Positions 45,043 to 57,225 are shown, counted from the first letter of the stretch. The stretch: DNA of 64,000 bases from Streptomyces sp. R21 (GCF_041051975.1 NZ_CP163435.1:744001-808000); one strand, 5' to 3'. The notes: generated by a model not told the origin, from the sequence alone. Translations and numbers: made by a program.

Positions 45043-46911
45043 TCAGCTGTGGGAGGCCGCCCACGAGGCGAGTTCCGTCTTCGCCGCGTTCAGCAGGGTC
45101 GTCGAGGGGGTCGTCGCACCGTTGGTGACCAGGGCGTAGTGCAGGGTGCCGGATCCGGTGGCCGTCAGCACGAGGCGCCGGCTGCCGGTGCCGCCTGGTT
45201 CGGCCGCCGCCGCGACCGGCGTGGTCGAGGTGTACGCGGGCAGGCCGTACAGGGAGCCCAGGTCCGAGACCACGGTCGTCGAGGCCGTGGGGAAGGACGC
45301 CGGAAGGTGCAGTTCCGTCGGCGTGGTCGTCCCGTCGGAGCGCCACATCAGCAGGCCGTACTGGCCGGTGCCGACCAGCTGCGAGACGTTCGGAAGGCTG
45401 CTCGGGACCGGGTTCCACGTCAGGGTCGTGGAGCCGTCGCGGGAGCGGTCCTCGTAGGTGAAGGCGACGGTGCGGCCCGCCGTGGCGCTCGGGTAGAGGC
45501 GGTCCAGGAGGCGGGCGTCCTGGCGCAGGGCGGCCTTTCCGGAGTCGTCCAGGCCGACCGCGGAGAGGTCCTCGTCGTTCCAGGCGTCGCCGGAGGTGAG
45601 CACCTTGTCGGGGTTGTTGTTCATCAGCTCGTGGTGGCGTCCGCTGTAGAGGTCCCACTGCCATTGGGAGCCGGAGAGGACGGGGCCGGAGTCGGCCGGT
45701 TTCGACCACCAACCGGCCCCCGGGACACGCGAGTCCAGCGCCTGGTACATGGCCTTCACGACGGTCGGCGCCTTGTCCGAGACCGATCCGGACAGCGGGT
45801 GGCCGAACTCGCTGACGACCGCCGTCGTACCGGCCGCCGAGGCCCGGTCGCGGACGGTCCCGAAGTCGGTGGCGTACTGGCCGTCGCCCGCCTTGCCCCA
45901 CATGAAGACGCCGGAGATCCCCTTCTGGTCGTAGAAGTGGGTGTTGAACACATAGCGCGGGCCGAGGGTGCCCGCGTCGAGCAGGCCGCCCTCCTGCTTC
46001 TGGAAGTCGATGTTGGCGTTCCAGAAGAGGTTCGGTTCGACGAAGGCGGGCTTGGCCCCCCAGCCGGCCGCGTCCATCCGGGCCCGGAACTTCACGTAGA
46101 ACGGCCAGAGGACGTTCTGTTCCCAGCTGCGGCTGGTCTGCCCGGAGTCGTAGGTGCCCGCGAACGGCTCGTTGAAGGGGTCGAAGCCGACCACGCCCGC
46201 GAACTCGGCCGGGGCGAGGTGCTCTCGGACGTAGGTCATCGTGGTCTGGGCGGTGGTGAGGAAGGCGTCCTGGAGGCCGTAGGCGTTGTGCCAGAAGTCG
46301 TACGACGCCTGCTTGACGGCCCCGTTCTGGGTGATGTTCTGGCCCCAGAAGAGGCAGATCCCGCAGGACTCCTGGGGGTAGTTGCCCGCGTCCACGGCCC
46401 ACTTGGGGGCGCCGTCGCCGCTGTACCAGCTTCCCGAGTTGAAGAGGTAGCGGGAATAGAGGTCCTGGTGGAAGTCGGGGTAGACGCGGATCCCGGCGTC
46501 GAGGAAGGCGCGGATCTGGTCGGTGGCCGCGGCGAGGTAGCCGGTGTCGACCTGGCCGCGGGCGGGTTCGGCGTGCGCCCAGGAGAGCAGGAAGCGCACG
46601 GAGTTGCCGCCGCCGAGGGCGCGCAGCGCGGTGGCGGACTTCTTGGCGTCGGCGACCGACGCGAAGGGCAGTCCGCTGTTCTCCTCGAGTTTCGTCTCGC
46701 CCGAGACGTTGTAGCCGCGCAGCACGACCTCGCGGCCGAGCCCGTCGGCGAAATGGCCGTTCGCGACCGTGAGGGTGGCGGCCGCGGGTTCGTCGAACCA
46801 GAGGGAGTCGGGGAGTCCGTCCGCGGCGGCGGGCTGGACGCCGCCCGCCGCCGTGAGGAAACCGGTGAGGAGTACGAGGACGCCGAGCAGACGCGCACGT
46901 AACTTCGCCAT
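45043..46911 (-). CDS. Secreted GH5 glycoside hydrolase (endoglycoceramidase-like)
   Basis: 622 aa from the ATG at 46911. Signal peptide LRARLLGVLVLLTGFLTAAG, cut near residue 31. The GH5 barrel begins with VLRGYNVSGETKLEENSGLP. The acid/base Glu is in VVGFDPFNEPFAG (about residue 240) and the nucleophile Glu in AVVSEFGHPLSG (about 365). HFYDQKG supplies a substrate His. A beta-sandwich C-terminal domain (about 430-622) follows, as in endoglycoceramidases, which cut glycans from ceramide. Cellulase or another beta-glycosidase activity is the alternative. It is alone on its strand. Confidence 0.82.
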   Translation of the reverse strand: MAKLRARLLGVLVLLTGFLTAAGGVQPAAADGLPDSLWFDEPAAATLTVANGHFADGLGREVVLRGYNVSGETKLEENSGLPFASVADAKKSATALRALGGGNSVRFLLSWAHAEPARGQVDTGYLAAATDQIRAFLDAGIRVYPDFHQDLYSRYLFNSGSWYSGDGAPKWAVDAGNYPQESCGICLFWGQNITQNGAVKQASYDFWHNAYGLQDAFLTTAQTTMTYVREHLAPAEFAGVVGFDPFNEPFAGTYDSGQTSRSWEQNVLWPFYVKFRARMDAAGWGAKPAFVEPNLFWNANIDFQKQEGGLLDAGTLGPRYVFNTHFYDQKGISGVFMWGKAGDGQYATDFGTVRDRASAAGTTAVVSEFGHPLSGSVSDKAPTVVKAMYQALDSRVPGAGWWSKPADSGPVLSGSQWQWDLYSGRHHELMNNNPDKVLTSGDAWNDEDLSAVGLDDSGKAALRQDARLLDRLYPSATAGRTVAFTYEDRSRDGSTTLTWNPVPSSLPNVSQLVGTGQYGLLMWRSDGTTTPTELHLPASFPTASTTVVSDLGSLYGLPAYTSTTPVAAAAEPGGTGSRRLVLTATGSGTLHYALVTNGATTPSTTLLNAAKTELASWAASHS

Positions 46912-46947
46912 GCTCACTACAGTCCGGGCGCATCGGGCATCCGTCAA
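46912..46947 (-). promoter_or_regulatory. Leaderless promoter of the GH5 gene
   Basis: On the minus strand TTGACG (46947-46942), a 17-base spacer, GACTGT (46924-46919) and seven bases to the ATG at 46911. There is no ribosome site, so the message likely begins at the start codon. Confidence 0.5.
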
Positions 46948-47010
46948 CACCCCTGACTCATGAGTAAGTTTCTGGTTTCAGCCGTCCCTGCCGTGCCATG
47001 TCGGCTCATG

Positions 47011-48999
47011 TCACCCGCCGACCCGCCGTGTCATGTTCAGCAGGTACTCCTTGCGGTCGAGGGGGTTGAGGTCGGTCCGCGGCCGGTCCGGGACCGTGGC
47101 GCCCCCGACCGGCGCGTAGTGGTCGAAGGCGCATTCCAGTTCGCCTTCTCCGCGGGTCAAGGCCGGTAGCTGCTGCTCCAGTTCATGCACCCGGGCGACC
47201 GGGACGCGGCCCTCCAGGACGCACGACGTGCCGTGGGTCGCGGTGGCGCCCGGGACGGCGCGCTGCTTCGCCAGCAGGGGCAGGACGGCTCCCAGCGTGT
47301 CCGCCGGGAGCTCCAGACGGAAGCGGTGCATCGGCTCGTACACCTGCGTGCCCGCCTCGCGCAGCGCGGCCACGAGCACGAGCGGGGTCAGGCCCCGGAA
47401 GTCGGCGCCTGTGCTGGACATGCTCTTGTCGAAGCCCTGGTGGGCGTGGCTCTGCCGGGGCCAGTAGCCGGAGTGGGTCATGGTGACCGTGCAGTCGGGG
47501 ACCTGCCAGCCGTGCAGGCCCTGCCCCAGCGTCTCCCTCACCGTGTCCTCGACCGCCTTGAAGAACGCGTAGGGCATCGCGCCGAGTTCGACCTCCAGCC
47601 GGAATTCCACCCCGGAGCCGACCGGTGCCGGATCGATGCGCAGTCCGACGGTGGCGAGGAAGGGATTGAGGTCCTTCTTGATGAACTCGACGGCCGCTCC
47701 CGTGCCGACGGGCCGTTCGACGCAGAGAGGTGTCGTCTCGCAGAACGTGACGTCCAGGCCGAATGCTTCGGCGAGCGTCGCCTGAATGACCTCCTTCTGC
47801 ACCTCTCCGTAGAGCGAGACGGAGATCTCCCCTCGCACCTCGTCGTACCGCAGGTTGATCAGCGGGTCCTGCTCGGCGAGTTGGGTCAGCGCGAAGTGCA
47901 GCGCACCCTTGTCGGCCGGGCCGACGGGAGCGACGACGGTTTCGAGGGTAGGCGGGGAGAAGTGCTGTTCGCCCGAGGTCTTGGGCGGTACGCCGAGGAA
48001 GTCGCCGATCCGGATGTCCGCCAGGCCCCAGAGCTTGCCGATCCGCCCTGCCTCCACGGCCGTCGCGCGCACGTCCGAGCCGGCGTCGAACACGCTGATC
48101 GCGGTGACTTTCCCCTCCGCACCGCCGGGCAGTGGCAGCCGGTCCCGCGTGCGCACGGTCCCCGAGAACATCCGCGCGTACGCGATCTTCTCTCCCGCGG
48201 GGCCCCGCTCGACCTTGAAGACGGTGCCCGAGGCCGGCCCGTCGACGTCGCCCTCGGCCGCGGGAAGCAACTCCTTGATCCCCGCGATGAGTTCGGCGAC
48301 GCCCGCCCCGGTCATGGCGGAGCCGAAGAACACCGGGTGCACCAGGGCCTGGCGGGTCTGCTCCGCGAGTTCGGCGCGCAGTTGGCCATACGAGACGGCT
48401 CGCTCGTCGTCGACGTATGCGGCGAGCAGTCCGTCGTTGTGCTCGGCGAGCCGGTCCAGCAGACGCGGGCCGAGAGCCTCGGCATCGAACGGGATGAAGG
48501 AGGCGCCGCGCGTGCCCGCTTCGCCGGCCTCGCCCATCGGGACGATCGCCGGGGTGAGCCGCGCGGAGATGTTCCGCAGCACGCGCTCGTACTGCGCCCC
48601 GGCGCGGTCGATCTTGTTCACGAGGATGACCGTGGGAATGCGCAGGCGCTGAAGCGTCCGCATCAGCACACGGGTCTGCGCCTGTACGCCCTCCACGGCG
48701 GAGATGACCAGCACCGCGCCGTCGAGCACGCTCAGCACCCGTTCCACTTCCGCGATGAAGTCCGGGTGACCGGGAGTGTCGATCAGATTGACGGTGAGGT
48801 CGTCGACCGCGAACGACACCACGGCGGACTTGATCGTGATCCCGCGCTGCCGCTCCAGCGCCAGGGAGTCGGTCTGTGTGCTGCCGTCGTCGACGCTGCC
48901 GATCTCGTCGATGATCCCGACGGTGTGCAGCAGCCGCTCGGTCAGGCTTGTCTTACCGGCGTCTACATGCGCCAGAATTCCCAGGTTCAGCAAATGCAC
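47011..48999 (-). CDS. Ribosomal protection protein (OtrA/Tet(M)-like GTPase)
   Basis: 662 aa, an EF-G relative. G motifs: LAHVDAGKTSLTE (P-loop), RQRGITIKSA (switch I), DTPGHPDF and VNKIDRAG. Later parts (SLYGEVQKEVIQATLAEAFG, PVGTGAAVEFI, LELGAMPYAFFKAVEDTV-like segment, DFRGLTPLVL) match the tetracycline ribosomal protection group, closest in form to OtrA of Streptomyces. It would dislodge tetracycline from the 30S subunit using GTP. The GTG start at 48999 has AAGGA eleven bases before it and is overlapped by an upstream ORF. No tetracycline biosynthetic gene lies in the window, so it may be intrinsic resistance. Confidence 0.88.
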   Translation of the reverse strand: MHLLNLGILAHVDAGKTSLTERLLHTVGIIDEIGSVDDGSTQTDSLALERQRGITIKSAVVSFAVDDLTVNLIDTPGHPDFIAEVERVLSVLDGAVLVISAVEGVQAQTRVLMRTLQRLRIPTVILVNKIDRAGAQYERVLRNISARLTPAIVPMGEAGEAGTRGASFIPFDAEALGPRLLDRLAEHNDGLLAAYVDDERAVSYGQLRAELAEQTRQALVHPVFFGSAMTGAGVAELIAGIKELLPAAEGDVDGPASGTVFKVERGPAGEKIAYARMFSGTVRTRDRLPLPGGAEGKVTAISVFDAGSDVRATAVEAGRIGKLWGLADIRIGDFLGVPPKTSGEQHFSPPTLETVVAPVGPADKGALHFALTQLAEQDPLINLRYDEVRGEISVSLYGEVQKEVIQATLAEAFGLDVTFCETTPLCVERPVGTGAAVEFIKKDLNPFLATVGLRIDPAPVGSGVEFRLEVELGAMPYAFFKAVEDTVRETLGQGLHGWQVPDCTVTMTHSGYWPRQSHAHQGFDKSMSSTGADFRGLTPLVLVAALREAGTQVYEPMHRFRLELPADTLGAVLPLLAKQRAVPGATATHGTSCVLEGRVPVARVHELEQQLPALTRGEGELECAFDHYAPVGGATVPDRPRTDLNPLDRKEYLLNMTRRVGG

Positions 49000-49063
49000 C
49001 GGGTGTCATGTCCTTAGAAATGGGAGTGATTCCTTCCTGGGGGGACATGAACGGTGCGCGCAT
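48953..49063 (-). CDS. Candidate leader peptide overlapping the resistance gene start
   Basis: A 36-codon ORF from the ATG at 49063 with a strong AAGGAG site five bases upstream, in a different frame from the GTPase gene. It starts MRAPFMSPQEGITPISKD and stops 44 bases inside the GTPase gene, so ribosomes reading it cross the GTG start at 48999. Ribosomal protection genes such as tet(M) are known to use leader peptides and attenuation; this arrangement suggests translation-dependent control. It could also be fortuitous. Confidence 0.4.
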   Translation of the reverse strand: MRAPFMSPQEGITPISKDMTPGAFAEPGNSGACRRR

Positions 49064-49277
49064 TACTGCTCCTTGGGCCTGCGGAATACGGATCACGGCG
49101 GACGCGGATCTCCGTGCGCCCGTCCCGCTCAGTGCAGCAGGTTTCCGTGCGCGACAGCAACGGATTAACGCTCAACAAACCCTGTCGCAGCACTCGCCCC
49201 TCTCGGGGCTCAGTCCTAGAGTGACGCCCATCACGTCCGGTGGCTGATTTCCCTCGCACGGTTCCCTGGGAGGGCAC

Positions 49278-49753
49278 ATGACCCGTATCTCGGTGAAGGT
49301 GGACGGCACGACGTACGAGGACGAGGTGGAACCTCGTCTTCTCCTGGTCCACTACCTGCGCGACCGCCTGGGCCTGACCGGCACCCCGATCGGCTGCGAC
49401 ACCTCCAACTGCGGGGCCTGCACGGTCGACCTCGACGGGGAGACCGTCAAGAGCTGCTCGGTGCTGGCAGTCCAGGTCGACGGGAGCGAAGTGACCACCA
49501 TCCAGGGGCTGGCCCGGGACGGGGAGTGGCATCCGCTGCAGAAGGCGTTCCACGAGCGGCACGCGCTGCAGTGCGGGTACTGCACCCCGGGCATGATCAT
49601 GGCGGCCCGGGATCTGCTCCGGGAGAACCCGGATCCGGCTCCGCGGGAGGTGCGGGAGGCGCTGGAGGGCAACCTCTGCCGCTGCACCGGCTACCAGAAC
49701 ATCGTGCGCGCGGTCCTCGCCGCCTCCGCCACCTCTGGTCAGGAGGTCGCGCC

Positions 49754-49757
<4 letters not shown>
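49278..49757 (+). CDS. Molybdenum hydroxylase, [2Fe-2S] small subunit (CoxS-like)
   Basis: 159 aa. The plant-type cluster ligands are C40, C45, C48 and C60 ([16 protein letters not shown]), and the second cluster uses C99, C102, C134 and C136 (QCGYCTPG and NLCRCTGY). It passes electrons from the Mo centre to FAD. It is preceded by GGGAGG and overlaps the large subunit start by four bases (ATGA), so it begins a tightly packed operon. Confidence 0.92.
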
Positions 49758-52113
<2,356 letters not shown>

Positions 52114-52117
<4 letters not shown>

Positions 52118-52968
52118 TTCCCCCTGCATTCGAATACGCCAGGCCGACGAGCGTCGACGAGGCCGTACGCACCCTGGCGGACGCCGGTGAGGACGCCAAG
52201 GTCCTCGCCGGCGGGCAGAGCCTGCTGCCGCTGCTCCGGCTGCGGCTCGCGTTTCCCGAACTCGTCGTCGACGTGGGCCGGATACCCGAGCTTCGCGGGA
52301 TCCGCGAGGACGAGGGCACGCTGATCATCGGCGCGATGACCAGCCACCACGACGTGATCCGCGACCCGCGGGTGCGCCGGCACGCGGGGCTGCTCGCGGC
52401 GGCCACGGCCACGGTCGCCGATCCCGCCGTACGCCATCGCGGCACCCTCGGCGGGTCACTGGCCCACGCCGATCCGGCCGGTGACCTGCCCGCCGTGGTC
52501 CTCGCCCTGGACGCCACACTGCTGGCGGTGGGGCCGCAGGGAGCGCGGGCCATCCCCGCCCGGGAGTTCTTCATCGACTATCTGCAGACCGCGCTGCGGC
52601 CCGACGAGCTGCTCGTGGAGGTGCAGATCCCGACGGCCGACAACTGGGGGTTCCACTACGAGAAGTTCCAGCGGGTCGCACAGGCGTGGGCGGTGGTCGG
52701 CGTGGCCGCACTCGTGCGCCGTGACAACGGGCACATCGCCCAGGCGCGGATCGGGCTGACCAACATGGGGCCGACCCCGCTGCGGGCGGCGGCCACCGAG
52801 GAGACGCTCTTCGGCGCCGCGGACGCCGGCGCGGTGGCACGCGCCGCGGAGGCGGCCGCCGACGGCACCCATCCGTCGGCCGATCCGTCGGCGTCGCCCG
52901 CCTACCGCGCGCACCTCGCCCGGGTGCTCACCCGGCGCGCGGTGCTGGCCGCCGCCGGCCTCGGGTGA
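52114..52968 (+). CDS. Molybdenum hydroxylase, FAD subunit (CoxM-like)
   Basis: 284 aa. FAD is bound by AKVLAGGQSLLPLLRLRLA (about residues 28-46) and RGTLGGSLAHADPAGDLP (about 107-125), with a CO-dehydrogenase flavoprotein C-terminal domain (QARIGLTNMGPTPLRA). It accepts electrons from the small subunit. The ATGA overlap with the large subunit gene indicates coupled translation. It completes the S-L-M order usual for this enzyme class. Confidence 0.91.
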
Positions 52969-52984
52969 GGAGCCCATCGCCCAC

Positions 52985-53881
52985 ATGGCCGGGGACGGCT
53001 ACGGCGTGACCGGTCCGGACGAGGTGCGCGCCCGGCTGGAGCGGACGGGTTACCTTGTCGACGACGGGCTGGCCGTCGCCTGCTTCCTGGCGCTGCGGCT
53101 GCACCGGCCGATCTTCTGCGAGGGCGACGCGGGCGTGGGCAAGACCGCACTCGCCTCCGCCCTCGCGGACGCGATCGGCGCCCCGCTGATCCGGCTCCAG
53201 TGCCACGAGGGCATCGACGCCTCCCAGGCCCTGTACGACTGGGACTTCCCGCGCCAGCTGTTGCATCTACGGGCCGCCGAGGCGGCCGGTGTCACCGACC
53301 CCGACCGTCTCGAAGGAGAGCTGTACGACCGGCGGTTCCTGATCGCCCGTCCCCTGCTCCGGGCGCTGGAGACCCAGCCGTCCGTGCTCCTCGTCGACGA
53401 AGTCGACCGCGCGGACGACGAGTTCGAGGCGTTCCTGCTGGAGCTGCTGTCGGAGTACGCCGTCACGATCCCCGAACTGGGCACGCTCCGCGCCGAGTTG
53501 CCGCCGGTCGTCGTCCTGACGTCGAACCGCACGCGCGAGGTGCACGACGCGTTGAAGCGGCGCTGCCTCTACCACTGGTTCGACCATCCCGGCTTCGCCC
53601 GCGAACTCGCCATCGTGCGAAGGAGGTTGCCGGGTGTGACGGCCCGGCTGGCCGAGCAGGTGACCACCCTCGTGCAGGCACTGCGCGCCGAGGACCTGCT
53701 CAAGCCGCCCGGTGTGGCGGAGACGATCGACTGGGCGCAGGCCCTGGACGCGCTCGGAGCGACCGAGGTGGACGCTGAGTTGGCGGTGGCCACGCTGGGA
53801 TCGGTCCTGAAGTACCGGGAGGACGCGGAGCGGGCCCGGGGGCTGGACCTGACGGCGATCCTCGCGGCGCGCGGGGCGTAA
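52985..53881 (+). CDS. MoxR-family AAA ATPase (CoxD-like)
   Basis: 298 aa. Walker A FCEGDAGVGKTALA (about residue 45), Walker B VLLVDEVDRADDEFEAFLLE (about 138), sensor VVLTSNRTREVHDALKRRC. The C-terminal lid follows. MoxR/CoxD ATPases help insert the metal centre or mature the enzyme. It follows the FAD subunit by 16 bases and precedes the VWA protein, its usual partner. Confidence 0.88.
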   Translation: MAGDGYGVTGPDEVRARLERTGYLVDDGLAVACFLALRLHRPIFCEGDAGVGKTALASALADAIGAPLIRLQCHEGIDASQALYDWDFPRQLLHLRAAEAAGVTDPDRLEGELYDRRFLIARPLLRALETQPSVLLVDEVDRADDEFEAFLLELLSEYAVTIPELGTLRAELPPVVVLTSNRTREVHDALKRRCLYHWFDHPGFARELAIVRRRLPGVTARLAEQVTTLVQALRAEDLLKPPGVAETIDWAQALDALGATEVDAELAVATLGSVLKYREDAERARGLDLTAILAARGA

Positions 53882-53885
53882 GGAC

Positions 53886-55043
53886 ATGGCGGGCGGGGAC
53901 GGCCCCGGCCTTGCGGGACGCAGAACGTCCGCCATGCTCGACGCCTCCGCCGTCCTCGTCGGGTTCGCCCGCGCGCTGCGCGCGGCGGGGGTGGACGCCG
54001 GGCCCGACCGCGTGCAGGCGTTCCTCGGCGCGCTCGACGCCCTCGATCCCGGCGTGCGCGCGGACGTGTACTGGGCCGGGCGGCTCACCCTGTGCGGGAG
54101 CCGGGACGACCTGGAGCGCTACGAGCGGGTCTTCGCGGCGTACTTCGAGGCCGCGGCCGACGGCTCGACAGCGGTGCGGGCGTCTGCGGTGCCGCGGCTG
54201 CGCAGGGGCCTACGGGACGCCGAGGCCGCTCCCGGCACGGCGGCGCGGGCCGATGCCACACTTCCGGCGCCCGCGCTGGCCAGCGCCACGGAAGTGCTGC
54301 GCCACCGCGACATCGCCGGGCTGACCGGTGCCGAGCGGGAGCAGCTGCGGCGGCTGCTGGCCGCGTTCACCCTGCGCGGCGAGGCCCGGCGCACCGCGCG
54401 GCGGCATCCGGCCCGGCGCGGCAGCATCGATCCGCGGCGCACCGTACGGGAGTTGCTGCGCCGCGGCGGCGAACCGGCCCGCCCACGGCTGCACGCGCGG
54501 GCCGACCGCCCGCGCCGGGTCGTGCTGCTCGTGGACGTCAGCGGCTCCATGGCCCCGTACGCGGACGCACTGCTCCGCTTCGCCCACGCGGGCGCACGCG
54601 GCACCCGCACGGAGGTCTTCACGATCGGCACCCGGCTCACCCGGGTGACCCGGGAGCTGACACATCGCGACCCCGACACGGCCATGGCGGCTCTCGCGGC
54701 GGCCGTCCCGGACTGGAGCGGCGGGACCCGGCTGGGCGAGATGCTGCGCGGCTTCCTGGACCGCTGGGGTCAGCGCGGCATGGCGCGCGGCGCGGTCGTG
54801 GTGCTGCTCTCCGACGGCTGGGAGCGTGGCGATCCCGCCCGGCTCGCGGACCAGATGCGACGCTTGCGGCGGCTCGCGCACCGGGTGATCTGGGCCAATC
54901 CGCGCAAGGCCCGCCCCGGTTACGCACCCCTGGCCGCCGGTATGGCGGCGGCCCTGCCGAGCGTGGACGCGTTCGTCGAGGGGCACAGCCTGGCCGCCCT
55001 GGAGCGTCTGGCGGCGGTGGTGAGAGGAGCGGACGATGCGTGA
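53886..55043 (+). CDS. VWA-domain protein (CoxE-like)
   Basis: 385 aa. The C-terminal half is a von Willebrand A domain with the metal site RVVLLVDVSGSMAPYADALL (about residue 215) and later DWSGGTRLGE (Thr) and VVVLLSDGWERGD (Asp). The N-terminal half is helical. CoxE proteins act with the CoxD ATPase in active-site maturation. The ATG at 53886 is four bases after the MoxR stop; an in-frame ATG at 53934 is possible. Its end overlaps the XdhC gene by eight bases. Confidence 0.87.
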   Translation: MAGGDGPGLAGRRTSAMLDASAVLVGFARALRAAGVDAGPDRVQAFLGALDALDPGVRADVYWAGRLTLCGSRDDLERYERVFAAYFEAAADGSTAVRASAVPRLRRGLRDAEAAPGTAARADATLPAPALASATEVLRHRDIAGLTGAEREQLRRLLAAFTLRGEARRTARRHPARRGSIDPRRTVRELLRRGGEPARPRLHARADRPRRVVLLVDVSGSMAPYADALLRFAHAGARGTRTEVFTIGTRLTRVTRELTHRDPDTAMAALAAAVPDWSGGTRLGEMLRGFLDRWGQRGMARGAVVVLLSDGWERGDPARLADQMRRLRRLAHRVIWANPRKARPGYAPLAAGMAAALPSVDAFVEGHSLAALERLAAVVRGADDA

Positions 55044-56142
55044 CATTCTTCCGGCGCTGAACCGGTGGTACGCGGCGGGCGAGCCGTTCGGCCTGGCCAC
55101 GGTCGTCGCGGTGAGCCGCAGCGCGCCGCGCGATCCCGGCGCGGCCATGGCGGTCGGCCCGGACGACGAGGTGGTGGGGAGCGTGTCCGGCGGCTGCGTG
55201 GAGGGCGCGGTCTTCGAACTGGCCCAGCAGGTGGTGGAGTCCGGCGAGGCGCGGCTGGAGACCTTCGGGTACAGCGACGAGGACGCGTTCGCCGTCGGGC
55301 TCACCTGCGGCGGCGAGATCACCCTGCTCGTGCGCCGGGTGTCCCCCGCCGACGATCCCTCCTTCGGGGCGGTCGCCGAGTCGGTGGCGGCGAGCCGCCC
55401 CGTGACCGTGGCGACGGTGATCGACGGACCGGCCCGGCGCAGCGCCTCGCTCGCCGTGTGGCCCGACGGCGTGTCGGGCTCCCTCGGCTCGACCGGCCTC
55501 GACGTGGCGGTGACCGCCGACGCACGCGGTGAACTGGCCCTGGGCGCCACGGGCCGGCGGCACTACGGACCGGACGGCGAGCGGCGCGAGGACGCCGTCA
55601 CCGTCTTTCTGCACTCCTTCGCCCCGCCACCGCGGATGCTGGTCTTCGGCGCGATCGACTACGCGGCCGCCGTGGCCCGCATCGGCGACTTCCTCGGCTA
55701 CCGGGTGACGGTCTGCGACGCCCGCCCCGTCTTCGCCACCCCCCAGCGCTTCCCGGCGGGCGTGGAGGTCGTCGTCGACTGGCCCCACCGCTACCTGCGC
55801 GGCACGACCACGGACGCCCGCACGGTCATCTGCGTCCTCACCCACGACCCGAAATTCGACGTTCCCCTTCTGCAAGAGGCGCTGCGCCGCCCGGCGGCCT
55901 ACATCGGTGCGATGGGCAGCCGTCGCACCCACGACGACCGCGCGACGCTCCTTCGCGAGGCGGGACTCGGTGACGACGAGCTGTCCCGCCTGCGCTCCCC
56001 CATCGGCCTCGACCTCGGCGCGCGCACGCCGGAGGAGGTGGCGGTCTCCGTCGCCGCGGAGATCGTCGCGCTGCGCTGGGGCGGCAGCGGCTCGCCGCTC
56101 GGGGCGACGGGCGGGGCGATCCATCCGCGGAGACCGGAGTAA
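55036..56142 (+). CDS. XdhC/CoxF-family molybdenum cofactor chaperone
   Basis: 368 aa. The N-terminal XdhC domain reads LATVVAVSRSAPRDPGAAMA and VVGSVSGGCVEGAVFELAQQ. The C-terminal Rossmann part reads FGAIDYAAAVARIGDFLGYR, VTVCDARPVFATPQRFP and GAMGSRRTHDDR. XdhC proteins bind and sulfurylate the Mo cofactor for xanthine-oxidase-type enzymes. Eight-base overlap with the CoxE-like gene. It is the last gene of the uninterrupted block; an RTX protein gene follows before CoxG. Confidence 0.88.
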   Translation: MRDILPALNRWYAAGEPFGLATVVAVSRSAPRDPGAAMAVGPDDEVVGSVSGGCVEGAVFELAQQVVESGEARLETFGYSDEDAFAVGLTCGGEITLLVRRVSPADDPSFGAVAESVAASRPVTVATVIDGPARRSASLAVWPDGVSGSLGSTGLDVAVTADARGELALGATGRRHYGPDGERREDAVTVFLHSFAPPPRMLVFGAIDYAAAVARIGDFLGYRVTVCDARPVFATPQRFPAGVEVVVDWPHRYLRGTTTDARTVICVLTHDPKFDVPLLQEALRRPAAYIGAMGSRRTHDDRATLLREAGLGDDELSRLRSPIGLDLGARTPEEVAVSVAAEIVALRWGGSGSPLGATGGAIHPRRPE

Positions 56143-56310
56143 GGATCGCGGTTCACCCAAGCCTCATGAATTCGAGCGGAAGCTTCCGCGACGTCCCCTT
56201 GTCAGGTGGCAAACATGTTGCTGTCGCACTCAATTCGGGCGCAACCAATGGCGTGCATCAGCGATCACACGAGGTTGTAAGAGCCACATATTCCTCGTGG
56301 AGGTTATGAA

Positions 56311-57225
56311 ATGCCCTCGCACCTCGGCGGCCGTCGCCTGTTACGCGCCACGCCCGCGCTGACGCTGGTTCTCGGTACGGCGCTGGCCGCACCGCTCGTC
56401 CTGGCCGGCACAGCGGACGCCACGGCCTCCTCGGCGACCGCCGCGCTCAGCGCCAACGGCCGAACGGTCCTCTACACGGCTGCCGCCGGCCAGACCAACA
56501 AGGCGACCGTCACCGCGTCGAAGACCAGCGGCTCCCCTGACATCACCTACGTGATCGACGACGTCGTACGGATCAATGCCGGAACCGGCTGCACCCACCC
56601 GAGCAAGACGGACCACACCAAGGTCTCCTGCACCGTCACCACTGTCGACAGCCAGGACCCGTACGCCGCCCTGGAGATGGACCTCGGGGACAGGAACGAC
56701 GCGGTCACCTACGACAACACCACTGACCAGGCCTACTACTTCGCCTCGGTCGAACTGGGCGCCGGAAACGACAGGCTGACCGACACCGGCGCCGTCGACG
56801 GCAACTTCGTCGGGGGGCAGGCCGGCGACGACACCATCACGGTGGGCGATGCCGCCACGGTCCTCTCCGGTGACGGCAACGACACGATCCACGCGAGCGG
56901 TGGCGGAACCGTCGTGCAAGGCGGCAAGGGCAACGACACGGTCTACTCCAGCGGCGACACGAGCTACGTGGAAGGCGGCGCAGGCAACGACGTGATCCAC
57001 GGCGGCGCGGACACCCAGCACCTGTCCGGCGACGACGGGAACGACACGATCTCCGGCGGCGGCGGATACGACTTCCTGTACGGCGGCAAGGGCAACGATG
57101 TCCTGCGCGGCAACAGCGGGGACGATTCCCTCTACGGGAACAGCGGTGACGACACGCTGTACGGCGGGCCCGGCAACGACACGCTCTCGGGCGGCCCCGG
57201 CACGGATGTGATCCACCAGAACTGA
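56311..57225 (+). CDS. Secreted RTX-type calcium-binding repeat protein
   Basis: 304 aa. Signal peptide (LRATPALTLVLGTALAAPLV, cut near residue 38). From about residue 165 there is a chain of GGxGxDxxx nonapeptides, for example GDGNDTIHASGG, GGKGNDTVYSSGD, GGAGNDVIHGGAD, NSGDDTLYGGPGNDTLSGGP, about a dozen units that would form a calcium-bound beta-roll. There is no type I secretion system nearby and a Sec-type signal is present, unlike classical RTX toxins. Ribosome site GGAGG before ATG. It is inserted between the XdhC and CoxG genes and is followed by a strong terminator. Confidence 0.83.
   Translation: MPSHLGGRRLLRATPALTLVLGTALAAPLVLAGTADATASSATAALSANGRTVLYTAAAGQTNKATVTASKTSGSPDITYVIDDVVRINAGTGCTHPSKTDHTKVSCTVTTVDSQDPYAALEMDLGDRNDAVTYDNTTDQAYYFASVELGAGNDRLTDTGAVDGNFVGGQAGDDTITVGDAATVLSGDGNDTIHASGGGTVVQGGKGNDTVYSSGDTSYVEGGAGNDVIHGGADTQHLSGDDGNDTISGGGGYDFLYGGKGNDVLRGNSGDDSLYGNSGDDTLYGGPGNDTLSGGPGTDVIHQN

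Noticed and set aside
47185..49017. 610-codon open frame antisense to the OtrA-like gene
   Set aside because: The opposite strand has all GTPase motifs; this frame is a compositional shadow.
56311..57225. RTX toxin with type I secretion
   Set aside because: It has a Sec-type signal peptide, no toxin domain, and no type I secretion genes nearby.
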